Positions 25,826 to 34,804 of a stretch of 64,000 nt of DNA are shown in pieces; position 1 is the stretch's first letter; each line of letters begins with the position of its first letter. Both the position numbers and the translations under genes were made by a program. The notes under the pieces are model-generated. The model saw only the letters and a list, made by a program, of their open reading frames with translations. It did not search any database and had not been told where the DNA came from. Source of the DNA: Peptoniphilaceae bacterium AMB_02 (GTDB lineage Bacteria; Bacillota; Clostridia; Tissierellales; Peptoniphilaceae). The DNA is taken from assembly GCA_036321625.1 (NCBI GenBank), contig CP143259.1, positions 1,910,001 through 1,974,000 of the forward strand. The letters are read 5' to 3'.

Positions 25826-27907
25826 CTAGGCTTTCAGTACATTTTTCATATTATTTAAAGACAGGGCGATGGTCGATGCATTGTGAATGAGAGCTGATGT
25901 TGTCGGCATCATAAATCCGCCTACGCCGAGCAGTATAAGAGCTGCATTTATCCCTACTATCCACTTATAGTTGGAGTCTATTCTTTTCATAGATTCCATA
26001 CTTAATTTTCTAAATGTGACTAATAGATTTAAGTCATCCTTCATCATCATTACATCGGATATCTCTCTGGCGAGTTCCGCACCTTGGTCCATTGCAATAC
26101 CGACATCAGCTGCCGATAGAGCCGGTGCATCATTTATACCGTCTCCAAGCATCGCAACTGTATTGCCATTATTTCTAACTTCTTCTACATAATGAGCTTT
26201 CTGATCGGGCAGTACCTGTGCATAGTATTTGTCGATTCCCACCTTTTCAGCAATCGAACTGGCTACTCTGTCATTATCTCCGGTCATCATAACAGTCTTC
26301 TTGATTCCAAGTTCTTTTAATCCGCTTACGACTTTTGCTGCCGACTTTCGTAAAGGATCTTCTATAAGCAAGACTGCCTCTAGTTTATCCTCAACTGCAT
26401 AGAAAAGGTGCGAGTATTCTTTTGGAAGATTTTCATAAACTTCTAGATATTCTTCCCTTACATGACATCCTTCGTCCTGGAATATAAAGTGTTCACTTCC
26501 TACCATTACTTTAAGTCCATCCACATAAGACACTATGCCATGAGCTACTATATACTCTACATCGGAGTGCATCTCCTCGTGTTCCAAACCTCTTGCTTTT
26601 GCTTCGTTTACAACAGCTCTTGCAACGGAATGAGGGAAATGTTCCTCCAAACATGCAGCAATCCTGAACTTTTCGTTTACATCACCTGGACCAAAGTTTA
26701 CGATATCTACAACTGAAGGTGTTGCTTCAGCGAGCGTGCCCGTCTTGTCAAATACTATTGTATCAGCTTCAGCCATGGCTTCGAGATATTTTCCACCCTT
26801 GATATTGATATCCAGCTGTCTACCTTCTCTTATAGCCGATAGAACGCTGATTGGTATTGCGAGTTTTAATGCACAAGAAAAGTCTACCAAAAGCACAGTC
26901 AAGGTCTTAGAGATATTTCTAGTGAGAAGCCATACCAAACCGGTTCCAATAAAAGTGTATGGTACAAGTCTATTTGCCAAATCCTCTGCCTTATTTTCAA
27001 CTTTTGATTTTAAGTTCTCGGAATCTTCAATCATTTTGACAATCCTGTCATAACGTGTTGTTCCGGACAACTCTTTAACGCAAATGGTGATTTCACCCTC
27101 TTCAACAACCACCGTTCCGGCATATACATAGGAATCCACCTTCTTATGAACCGGCGTTGACTCTCCCGTAAGTGAAACCATGTTTACCATGGCATCACCC
27201 TCTACGACCAGTCCATCAAAAGGTATCATATTTCCCATGTTAACGACCACATTGTCTTCAACTTCTATAAGTGATGAATCAATAAGTGAGCTCTCTCCAT
27301 TCGTCTTAATCCAGACCTTGCCGGTATTTAGTGCCATGGTATTTGCCAGGTCTGTAACTGACTTCTTATGAGTCCATTCTTCAAGTATTTCCCCAATAGT
27401 CAAAAGAAACATTATTGAGCCGGCAGTTTTAAAATCTCCAAGCAAGAACGAAGTTCCAATCGCTGTAGCATCGAGCACTGATACATCGACTTTCCCTTTT
27501 GCGAGCGACTTAAGACCTGTATAAATAAACTTTAAAGACCTTATGGCTATATATGCAAATCCAAATACCTGAGGCATAACAGATTTCATAAAATACCTTA
27601 AGGTTATCGTCTTAATCAGTTTTTCTTTGTATTCTTCATTTAATTTTCTTGAAGAATGCTTTCCAAACCTCTCAGGAACAGTGACATTCTCATAACTAAA
27701 ATCATCCAGTTTTTTAAGTAGTGAATTTATGTTTCCCAAATATGTTATCGCCACCCCACCTGTTCTTAGGTAGGTTTTGACCGATGTTACAAATGGCAAT
27801 CTCTTGAGGTAGTACTCAATACAATCAGCTTGATCAAAGCTTAGAGCACTGGATTTCATACGAATTCTTACCCTACCCTTAGCCATATGTTCTAGAGTAT
27901 ATTCCAT
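25826..27907 (-). CDS. P1B-type heavy-metal ATPase, non-CPC type
   Basis: Membrane pump that moves a transition metal across the cytoplasmic membrane. The 693-residue product has a degenerate N-terminal HMA-like domain without CxxC (about 1-70), the actuator SLTGESTP near 245, a metal-site helix reading DFSCALKLAIP near 340 in place of CPC, the phosphorylation site DKTGT near 387, HP-type HFPHSVA near 425 and the hinge MLGDGINDAPAL near 590. The SC form occurs in P1B pumps linked to manganese or iron rather than copper. It follows a DUF6110 gene and a Fur-like box, so iron-related regulation is likely. Export is the usual direction. GAGGAGG precedes the ATG. Confidence 0.9.
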   Translation of the reverse strand: MEYTLEHMAKGRVRIRMKSSALSFDQADCIEYYLKRLPFVTSVKTYLRTGGVAITYLGNINSLLKKLDDFSYENVTVPERFGKHSSRKLNEEYKEKLIKTITLRYFMKSVMPQVFGFAYIAIRSLKFIYTGLKSLAKGKVDVSVLDATAIGTSFLLGDFKTAGSIMFLLTIGEILEEWTHKKSVTDLANTMALNTGKVWIKTNGESSLIDSSLIEVEDNVVVNMGNMIPFDGLVVEGDAMVNMVSLTGESTPVHKKVDSYVYAGTVVVEEGEITICVKELSGTTRYDRIVKMIEDSENLKSKVENKAEDLANRLVPYTFIGTGLVWLLTRNISKTLTVLLVDFSCALKLAIPISVLSAIREGRQLDINIKGGKYLEAMAEADTIVFDKTGTLAEATPSVVDIVNFGPGDVNEKFRIAACLEEHFPHSVARAVVNEAKARGLEHEEMHSDVEYIVAHGIVSYVDGLKVMVGSEHFIFQDEGCHVREEYLEVYENLPKEYSHLFYAVEDKLEAVLLIEDPLRKSAAKVVSGLKELGIKKTVMMTGDNDRVASSIAEKVGIDKYYAQVLPDQKAHYVEEVRNNGNTVAMLGDGINDAPALSAADVGIAMDQGAELAREISDVMMMKDDLNLLVTFRKLSMESMKRIDSNYKWIVGINAALILLGVGGFMMPTTSALIHNASTIALSLNNMKNVLKA

Positions 27908-27980
27908 ATGTGACCTCCTCTTCTTTCATAGATTTACTTAAAAAGGACCTGAGCAAAATCAAGGTCCAATTTAAATTCTA

Positions 27981-28334
27981 TTATTCGTTTGGCTCTTCAG
28001 TTTTATTCATTTCCTCAGCATATGCAGCTTGTTCTGTATTTTTATCAGTTTCGCTGTTGCCTTGAGCATAAGAAGCCTCTGCAGCAGCTTTAGCCGCTTC
28101 TCTTCTAGCTCTTTCTTCATTTATAAGTTTTGCTTCATAAATAATATCCTCAGTATGCTCTTGAACAGTGGTTGCTGTTTTCACTACCTCGTCCTTTGCA
28201 CGAAGAGCTGCTGCCATACCCTTAGTATAGACTTTTTTAGCACGTTTTCCGGATAGTACCTTAATCCCTGCAGTACCGAAAAGTACACCTCCTAAAAATA
28301 TTCCAACTCTTTTTAGTTTTAAATGGTCTAACAT
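27981..28334 (-). CDS. DUF6110-like protein
   Basis: A 117-residue protein with a short hydrophobic, glycine-rich N terminus (VGIFLGGVLFGTAGIKVLS) and a helical, charged, alanine- and glutamate-rich C-terminal half. The N terminus matches what I recall of the DUF6110 family, commonly encoded beside P1B metal ATPases. It is probably membrane-associated and may be an accessory or metal-handling partner of the pump, 73 bases downstream. GGAGG supports the start. The function is unknown. Confidence 0.75.
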   Translation of the reverse strand: MLDHLKLKRVGIFLGGVLFGTAGIKVLSGKRAKKVYTKGMAAALRAKDEVVKTATTVQEHTEDIIYEAKLINEERARREAAKAAAEASYAQGNSETDKNTEQAAYAEEMNKTEEPNE

Positions 28335-28401
28335 AAAATCCTCCTGTATGTATATATTTGATAATCCCTATATTCACGGAAGTTATACAGCCCTACCCCA
28401 T

Positions 28402-28428
28402 GATATCGATTATCATTATCATTATAAT
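28402..28428 (-). promoter_or_regulatory. Fur-like box upstream of the DUF6110/P1B ATPase operon
   Basis: On the minus strand the site contains successive ATAAT-GATAAT-GATAAT hexamers followed by CGATATC, resembling the Fur 19-base box built from GATAAT units. It lies about 70 bases upstream of the first gene. PerR or a Mn regulator with similar boxes is possible. Confidence 0.6.
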
Positions 28429-28514
28429 TTTACCAAATATTTTTCTTTTTGTCACCATTTTGGAGATATATTTTAGTTATCACTAACCATCGTTAAACCT
28501 TGATATATACGGTA

Positions 28515-28566
28515 AATATAAAAGACATTTCACCCCGGTCATAAAGCACCGTTTTGAACTGTCTTT
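28515..28566 (-). terminator. Probable terminator after the M13 peptidase pseudogene
   Basis: On the minus strand AAAGACA pairs with TGTCTTT, with inner GG/CC pairing around a long loop, followed by a T-rich stretch. It starts about 12 bases after the old stop codon. Confidence 0.55.
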
Positions 28567-28577
28567 TTAAATATTTA

Positions 28578-30640
28578 TTAATATAATGCGATTCTCTTTT
28601 CAGGAACTACATACATTTTATCTCCTTCTTTAACGTCAAATGCCTTATAAAAACCCTCAGATGAACTAAGGGCTGCATTTATTCTTACATTGTTTGGAGA
28701 ATGTTCATCATGCTGAATCTGATCTTTAATCTCATCATCACTTACTATACTTGCAAATGAATACGCATAATTGGTATACATCTCCTTCAATGCATTTACA
28801 TCATCTGACAGTATCGACGAAACTACGGAAATTCCACCAAGATCTGCTATATTTTCTCCAAGAGTGAGCTCGCCATCTACCTTGTGACCTGGTATAGCTT
28901 CAAAATTCCCGTAATATTCGATGAACTTATTAGAGAGTTTATTGAATTCATTATGGTCACTATCCGACCACCACTGTCTAAGATTACCTTTTTCATCGTA
29001 TTTTGAACCATTGTCATCAAAAGCATGCGTAATCTCATGACCGATTACAGCACCTATGCCACCGAGGTTTTTAGCATAACTTTGATTTTCATCATAGAAT
29101 GGTGCTTGAAGCATTGCTGCCGGAATCACGATATCATTTGTAAGATGATCATAATATCCATTTATAGTCTGTGGTGAAATACCCCATGCACTACGATCCA
29201 CAGGAGTATTTACTTTCTCAGTTTCTAATTTTGCACTCCATTTATTTATAGCTACAATTTTGTCTATAAAACTACTTCCCTTGCCACTTGTTTTTATTAC
29301 ACCTTCATTAACCCAGGTCTTGTATTTATCTGGATATGCAATCTTTAACTGCATTGTTTCAAGTTTTTTAATTGCACCTTTCTTACCTTCTGCACTCATC
29401 CATGTCAAATTCTCAATTCTCTTTTTGTATGCTTCTACGATATCTTTAACTATTTTTTCTACTGCTGCTTTCTTTTCAGGAGAAAAACTTCGTTTTGCAT
29501 ATAAATCTCCTATTTCTTTCTCAGCCGCTTTCTTAACGGCATCCCATGCAAGGTCTTCCCCTTCGGATGGAAGCTGATTATACTCTGCATTAGCGCTTAC
29601 ATATTCATTATTTAAATATGGTGCATAGTCATTTAGCAACATGACTAGAGAGTAGTTCTTTAAAAGTTCCAGGTTTTCTTCTGTAATATATTTATTTAAA
29701 ATCGGTAGCATTTTCGGATTTGTAACTATGATATTCTCGTATCCTGCTCGTCCACTATTCTCTAGATAAGAATTTACATTAAGATTTGGCATCTTCTCAG
29801 TAATCTGTGCAGATGTTAAATAGTTAATTACCTTTTCAGTATCATATAATTCATTCTTAGACAGTGAATTTTCTGCAAGTTCCTTCTTTAAATCTACAAT
29901 CTTAGAGCTCCATTCTTTGGCTTTATTTGAGTCCATACCATTGATGCTTAGTAATTTCTCTATATATTCTTTCATTTTATCTATTGTTTCATCATCTTGC
30001 ATATGCTCTTTTTTTGCGATAAGATGTGGGTCTTCCATCACTAATGCATGTACATTTGTATCTTTAACATTTGGTTCAGGATTTAGTGAAATTAAACTCT
30101 TACTGCCCAGCTCCTTTTGAATCTTCGCAATAGCTGAAAGATATGCATCGACAGAATTAGCTGCCTTTAATTCATCTATATATGTGGCAAGAGTACCAAG
30201 TCCAACTTTTTCTCTAGTTTGAGAGTCCAATGCACCTTTGTATAACTCGGCAATAGCTCTTTCTACAGTGCCTTCCTTGTACTCTTCCCTCTTATTTTTA
30301 AATCGTCAGAAGTTTTCATAAGGTCCTCTTCAATTTTGCTTTCCATATCTGCAAAATGATCCCATCCTTGAGAATCCTCTTCCTGTACTTTATCCTTTAA
30401 CTTTTCATTTTTAACATATTCATAAAAATTATCTTACGGTCTAACAGTTTCATTCTTAGAGTCAGTCCCTTTTTCATCTCCCACTTCCTTGGAAGTATCT
30501 TCTTTAACTACATTTTCTGTGGTTTCACTCTTAGGTTTTACATCTGTTTTGGTCTTTTCTACATTTTTACCACAAGCTGATAATAATGCCGTAACTGAGA
30601 TAATCCCAACCAGCATAATCGCTATAATTTTTTTATTCAT
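28578..30640 (-). pseudogene. M13-family (PepO/neprilysin-like) metallopeptidase lipoprotein, broken by a stop and a frameshift
   Basis: Neprilysin-type M13 peptidases are extracytoplasmic zinc endopeptidases of about 650-680 residues. Here the parts are in order but in three pieces. 30640-30437 encodes a lipoprotein signal with lipobox LLSAC and a linker ending VRP. A TAA at 30434-30436 then replaces what should continue into DNFYEYVKNEK, the usual M13 start RPxDDFYEYV. The frame runs on to an A5 run at 30295-30299, where one base is missing, and resumes in another frame as NKREEYKEG. From there to 28578 the catalytic domain is intact, with HEITHAFDD, ENIADLGG and the C-terminal HSPNNVRINA block. 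It cannot make a normal protein unless both changes are sequencing errors. Confidence 0.85.
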
Positions 30641-30851
30641 ATCATTCTCCTTTAATCATATTTCAATACTCAAATTAGAAAATTTATCTTCTTTCTAAAG
30701 GAATTATAAACTGGAAATATGTACAATTTATGAAGAAAGTATTACTTATTTAACTTCTAAAAATTATCTGTATCGGATGCAAATCCCATATCCTTGCAAT
30801 GATTATTTTTTTAACCTATACTTAATATAAGAACCAGATATGGAGGTTAAT

Positions 30852-31862
30852 ATGCCATTATTAATAGTACATGACGACATTACAAAACTTGAAGTCGATG
30901 CCATTGTGAATGCTGCGAATAGAGAACTTAGCATGGGCGGAGGTGTTTGCGGTGCTATTTTCAGAGCTGCAGGACCCAGTCAAATGCAAGCTGCTTGCGA
31001 TGCACTATCCCCTATAAAGACTGGCGAAGCAGTTCGTACTCCGGGTTTTAATCTGCCTGCAAAAAACGTAATTCATACTGCCGGACCTATATATGATGAA
31101 TATCAAAGAAGTGAGTCTAAAAAACACCTGAGTGATGCATATCTGAATTCATTAGAAATCGCAAAAGTTGAAGGTTATGAAAGTATTGCCTTTCCTCTGA
31201 TTTCAAGTGGAATTTATGGATACCCTAAGGCTGAGGCTTTAGAAGTTGCCACTGATTCGATTAAGAGTTTTCTGGATGAATACGACTTGGATGTCTACCT
31301 AGTAATTCACGATAGAGATACATTTGAAATAAGTAAAAGTCTTGAGGAAGAAGTATCGGAGTATATCGATAATAGGCTAAATATAATGCCGGTATCTGAA
31401 GAAATTACGAGATTTGAATATGAAAAATACCTTGAATCATATACTGTTCAAAGCATTGAAACGGATACAGAACCCACAAGAAAATCAGAGTCTAAAGACT
31501 TAGATGAAGTGCTATCTCAGTTGGATGATAGTTTTTCCACAACATTATTAAAATTAATTGACTCAAAATCCATGACAGATGTTGAGGTCTATAAAAGAGC
31601 TAATATTGATAGAAGACTGTTTTCCAAAATAAGATCTGATGAAAACTACTCTCCAAGTAAACGTACTGCCATAGCATTATCCATCGCTCTTAAACTAAAT
31701 CTCAAAGAGACTAACAAACTGCTTGAACTTGCAGGATTTGCACTTTCTCCGAGCTGTATTTTCGATGTTATAATCGAATACTTCATTATAAACGAAAAAT
31801 ACGATATCTTCGATATCAACGAGGTACTCTTTAAATACGAGCAACCGCTACTAGGTAGTTAA
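30852..31862 (+). CDS. Macrodomain protein with C-terminal helical domain
   Basis: Macrodomains bind or remove ADP-ribose. The 336-residue product has the macro core at 1-170: VDAIVNAANRELSMGGGVCGAIF near residues 11-33 with the NAAN ligand-binding motif, and FPLISSGIYGYP near 115. The C-terminal 130 residues form a separate helical domain with an HTH-like run (MTDVEVYKRANIDRRLFSKI) of the sort seen in Firmicute macro proteins. GGAGG is followed by the ATG at 30852, which is better than the in-frame ATG at 30840 that overlaps the ribosome binding site. A vWA gene follows by 77 bases, suggesting a pair. Its role in ADP-ribose turnover is inferred. Confidence 0.87.
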   Translation: MPLLIVHDDITKLEVDAIVNAANRELSMGGGVCGAIFRAAGPSQMQAACDALSPIKTGEAVRTPGFNLPAKNVIHTAGPIYDEYQRSESKKHLSDAYLNSLEIAKVEGYESIAFPLISSGIYGYPKAEALEVATDSIKSFLDEYDLDVYLVIHDRDTFEISKSLEEEVSEYIDNRLNIMPVSEEITRFEYEKYLESYTVQSIETDTEPTRKSESKDLDEVLSQLDDSFSTTLLKLIDSKSMTDVEVYKRANIDRRLFSKIRSDENYSPSKRTAIALSIALKLNLKETNKLLELAGFALSPSCIFDVIIEYFIINEKYDIFDINEVLFKYEQPLLGS

Positions 31863-31939
31863 TTTGTCGCTTTGAAAGCGACCATCTTACACATCTTCCA
31901 TGTTATTATCTAATTAAATAAAACAAGGAGGACAAAAAG

Positions 31940-32593
31940 ATGAAAGCAAACAAAAAAACTATAACGGAATTAGTATTTATATTGGACAATAGCGGATCTA
32001 TGGACGGACTGGAAAGAGATACAATTGGAGGCTTTAACTCCATGTTGGACAAACAGAAAAAGCTAAATGATGAATGTTATGTGACTACTATCCTTTTCAA
32101 TCATGAGTTTGAAGTGCTTCATGAAGGTATCAGAATTGAAGATATCCCTCATATTACTGAGAGAGAATACTATGTAGGCGGCATGACAGCATTATACGAC
32201 GCAGTCGCGATGACCATACAAAGAATGCCTCTTTACCGTGATTTGCCTAATAAAAAGAAACATAATCGCAAAGTACTTTTTGTCATAATCACTGATGGTC
32301 ACGAAAACTCAAGTAGAGAGTACAGCCAGGCCGCTGTTAAATCCCTAATAGAGCATAGAAAATCTGAGTTTGGATGGGAATTCATCTTTCTTGGAGCAAA
32401 TATCGATGCACCTAGCGTTGCAAAAGATATAGGAATTGATACAGAGCGTTCAGCTAATTACATTGCAGACAGTAAAGGAACGGAGCTTAACTTTAATATA
32501 CTCGAGTCGATGATTTATGAATACAGAAAATTCGATAATATATCTGACAATCATTTGAATAAGATTAGAGATGATGAGAAAAAAAGAAGATAG
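31940..32593 (+). CDS. vWA-domain protein
   Basis: von Willebrand A domains bind metal through a MIDAS site and assemble protein complexes. The 217-residue product has DNSGSM near residues 16-21, a conserved Thr in GGMTALYDAV near 79 and ITDGHENSS near 117, so the MIDAS is intact. No signal peptide is seen, so it is cytoplasmic. AAGGAGG precedes the ATG. It lies after the macrodomain gene and ends in a strong terminator, so the two probably act together. The partner and process are unknown. Confidence 0.87.
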   Translation: MKANKKTITELVFILDNSGSMDGLERDTIGGFNSMLDKQKKLNDECYVTTILFNHEFEVLHEGIRIEDIPHITEREYYVGGMTALYDAVAMTIQRMPLYRDLPNKKKHNRKVLFVIITDGHENSSREYSQAAVKSLIEHRKSEFGWEFIFLGANIDAPSVAKDIGIDTERSANYIADSKGTELNFNILESMIYEYRKFDNISDNHLNKIRDDEKKRR

Positions 32594-32601
32594 AATGAAG
32601 G

Positions 32602-32635
32602 AGCTTTGAAATCTTCAGATTTCAAAGCTTTTTTT
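32602..32635 (+). terminator. Terminator of the macrodomain/vWA pair
   Basis: Twelve-base perfect arms (AGCTTTGAAATC and its complement) with a TTCA loop and seven T. Confidence 0.95.
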
Positions 32636-32826
32636 AATGTTTTGTTTTTGACCTACCTATAAAAAATGTGGTGTGAGAGGAAGTAGCGACGTGAAGATGT
32701 CATCTTTTGTTTTTTATGGCTCCATCTTTTGGCAGTCGAATTCTAGACAATCACTTCGTTCTTGGGAATTCTTTGCATGAAACCTATCATAATTTCGAGA
32801 AGCATCTCAATTGATTAGGTTGGAAA

Positions 32827-32859
32827 GGGAGCTGTCAACTCGGTTGACTGAGGGAGAGA
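32827..32859 (-). repeat. Pyrimidine-rich hairpin repeat core, reverse copy
   Basis: GTCAAC and GTTGAC enclose TCG, flanked by GGGAGCT and TGAGGGAGAGA. It is the reverse-complement version of the cores at 25333, 25564, 32959 and 53753. Confidence 0.75.
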
Positions 32860-32958
32860 CTAGCAATGAAGAATTTGAAAAATTCAACTTTTATATTTTG
32901 AAATCTTTTCACTTGGTATACTGAATGTAACGACGTGAAGATTTCGCTTTGTGTAAAT

Positions 32959-33010
32959 CTCTCCCTCCGAGTCGCTTTAGCGACCCACCTCCCTCGTCAG
33001 ATGGAGGCTA
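32959..33010 (+). repeat. Pyrimidine-rich hairpin repeat core
   Basis: CTCTCCCTCCGAG is followed by the GTCGCTTTAGCGAC hairpin (32971-32984), CCACCTCCCTCGTC and TGGAGGCT. Same element as at 25564 and 53753. Confidence 0.82.
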
Positions 33011-33127
33011 TGTGATTGCCCCACTTCCACGTTTGTGAGCTTTTTAGAGGCCTTCGAAGAATTCTACCTTTATATTTTAATCTGTTTTGTCATCATAATC
33101 TTAAATGTGCTTTTATCTAAGCACCCT

Positions 33128-33649
33128 CTATTCCTCAATTATTGCAATGGCTCTTACCGGAGAGCCGTCGCCGGACTTTATTTTTAACGGTAGACCTATG
33201 AACATAAAAGTCTTTGATTTAGGAATTTTGTCCAGGTTCACCAAATCTGTATAAGTTATTATTCCATGCTTCAATAACTCCCTTTCCAGTTCTTCGTCTA
33301 AGTCTCCGCCGACAAATCTCGGCTTGGATTTAAGAATCCTCTCGAGGTCTTCAATCCCAATCATTTCTTGAAAAAGTAATCCGATTCCCGGTTCCCAATC
33401 GTCTTTTCTGGCTACCAACTGAGCTTTTCCCATAAATCTCTCTATGGGTATTTCATCAATCGACTCCATGCCAATATGCATATGCGAAAAGGCATCTACA
33501 TGAGTTCCCGTATGAGAGCCCATCTGAATATAGCTAAGCTCCCAAGTATGAGAGCTCATAGTTTGAACTTTTTCTATTTTCACTTCCGGATCTCCCGGGT
33601 AAACATGCATTCCTTCTTCTATTGTACGACTTAAATCAATTATCCTCAT
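33128..33649 (-). CDS. Cyclase-family (kynurenine formamidase-like) amidohydrolase
   Basis: Metal-dependent hydrolases of the cyclase/KynB fold cleave formamide or ring amide bonds. The 173-residue product has the metal site MGSHTGTHVDAFSH near residues 44-57 and GLPLKIKSGDGSPVRAIAII at the end. It is shorter than the usual 200-210 residues, mainly by a trimmed central region, but both signature blocks are present. The ATG at 33649 is preferred over the in-frame GTG three codons upstream. It stands alone beside a repeat cluster; a weak hairpin at about 33105-33124 follows. Substrate unknown. Confidence 0.82.
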   Translation of the reverse strand: MRIIDLSRTIEEGMHVYPGDPEVKIEKVQTMSSHTWELSYIQMGSHTGTHVDAFSHMHIGMESIDEIPIERFMGKAQLVARKDDWEPGIGLLFQEMIGIEDLERILKSKPRFVGGDLDEELERELLKHGIITYTDLVNLDKIPKSKTFMFIGLPLKIKSGDGSPVRAIAIIEE

Positions 33650-33732
33650 CACTCTCACACCCTTCTCTTTAGTAAAATTACCGTTCTTACTAATATCATT
33701 TTACCCAATTTTTCTTATATCTACTTTTTTGC

Positions 33733-33764
33733 AAAGAAAAAGAACTGAAAACTTAGTTCAGTTC
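33733..33764 (-). terminator. Terminator of the AraC-like gene
   Basis: GAACTGAA pairs with its complement around a 7-base loop; on the minus strand it is followed by TTTTTCTTT. It lies about 90 bases after the regulator stop codon. Confidence 0.75.
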
Positions 33765-33853
33765 AAAATCGTAGACTACGCCCAATTAGACCAGAATTCT
33801 TCTATAGTCTGCCAGCTTTTTCCAAGTTACTGTCTTTTATAACTTCAACTTTC

Positions 33854-34585
33854 TTACCTTTTATCTCTAATGTACTTTCTGTACTGAGATGGTGCTAAGC
33901 CTATTCTTTTTTTAAATATCCTACTGAAGTAGTAAGGATCATTATACCCTAAAAGTAAACTTATTTCCGAGATTTTATACCTGTCCTCGGCTAATAATAC
34001 ACATGCGATGTCCATTTTAATATCAATAAAATAATCTATAGGTCTTTTTTTCGTGTATTTATAAAATATATAGGAAATTCGATTTGTACATGTCTTGCAA
34101 TGCTCTGCCAATATACTCAGGTCTATTTTCAGATTTGGATTGTCGTTCATAAAATCAATAGCATTAAACAAGATATCCAGGTCTTCATTAGCTCTTTCAG
34201 GCTTTCCAAATAATGTCCTGAAGAAGTCTTGAAATAAAAGATGGATTTGTATCTTATCCGGATATTCGGTCTTCTGAATTTCATATATGGAAAACAGTAT
34301 CTCGTGGAGTTTCTTGGAACCTCCCAATATTACCCTAAACGAATCCACTTCCACATCCGAATAATAGAAAAGATTAATATGCTTAAATACTCCATCCTCG
34401 GTACACTTAAAAGATATCTTGGTACCGGCTTTTATATTAAAGAAACTATTTCCATCACAGGGATACTCAATTCCGTCCATAGTAATACATCCCTTATTCA
34501 AAGGCATTACTATGGCATTGTACACGGCAGGATATTCGACACTGTCTCTATGATGCTCAAATACCGAAACATGATTTAATCTCAT
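33854..34585 (-). CDS. AraC-family transcriptional regulator
   Basis: Two-domain regulator of about 243 residues: an N-terminal cupin-like effector part (about 1-100) and a C-terminal double helix-turn-helix (about 145-243) ending in the AraC signature ISLLLGYNDPYYFSRIFKKR followed by GLAPSQYRK. The start is uncertain: the ATG at 34585 and an upstream TTG at 34594 both lack well-spaced ribosome binding sites. It has its own promoter and terminator and lies 220 bases downstream of a BMP-type nucleoside transporter, which it may control, though the 33128-33649 cyclase gene is another candidate. Confidence 0.83.
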   Translation of the reverse strand: MRLNHVSVFEHHRDSVEYPAVYNAIVMPLNKGCITMDGIEYPCDGNSFFNIKAGTKISFKCTEDGVFKHINLFYYSDVEVDSFRVILGGSKKLHEILFSIYEIQKTEYPDKIQIHLLFQDFFRTLFGKPERANEDLDILFNAIDFMNDNPNLKIDLSILAEHCKTCTNRISYIFYKYTKKRPIDYFIDIKMDIACVLLAEDRYKISEISLLLGYNDPYYFSRIFKKRIGLAPSQYRKYIRDKR

Positions 34586-34719
34586 ATCTCCCAAATCATA
34601 TAGTTCTTTTAATTTACTTAATATAATAACCTCACACCAGTTCTTTAAATTCCTATGTATTTTATCTTTTATATACTTTTTCTCGATTGTGTATTGTATT
34701 TAAAAATCACTGTAATAAT

Positions 34720-34748
34720 ATTATACCCCCACCGGTTAGTTATGTCTA
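34720..34748 (-). promoter_or_regulatory. Promoter of the AraC-like gene
   Basis: On the minus strand TAGACA (34748-34743), 17 bases, then TATAAT (34725-34720). The spacer is unusually G-rich for this DNA. Confidence 0.75.
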
Positions 34749-34804
34749 ATATGGTGAGGGTATATTTAAGTTTTATAAAATTCTAGTAAAATACCCGGAT
34801 AAAT

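Larger units (their letters stand above)
32636..33127. repeat. Intergenic repeat cluster
   Basis: No gene is present. The stretch carries the 32731-32821 dispersed block (second copy of 25605-25695), a GGGAGCTGTCAAC hairpin core at 32827-32859 in reverse orientation, and a direct-orientation core at 32959-33010. It also has GACGTGAAGAT motifs near 32692 and 32933 and a GAATTCTACCTTTATATTTT motif near 33058 that recurs inverted near 63955. It looks like layered insertions of a short non-autonomous repeat family. Confidence 0.8.

Noticed and set aside
30434-30640. Separate 67-residue lipoprotein gene
   Set aside because: Its C terminus runs straight into the M13 domain after one TAA; it is the front part of the broken peptidase.
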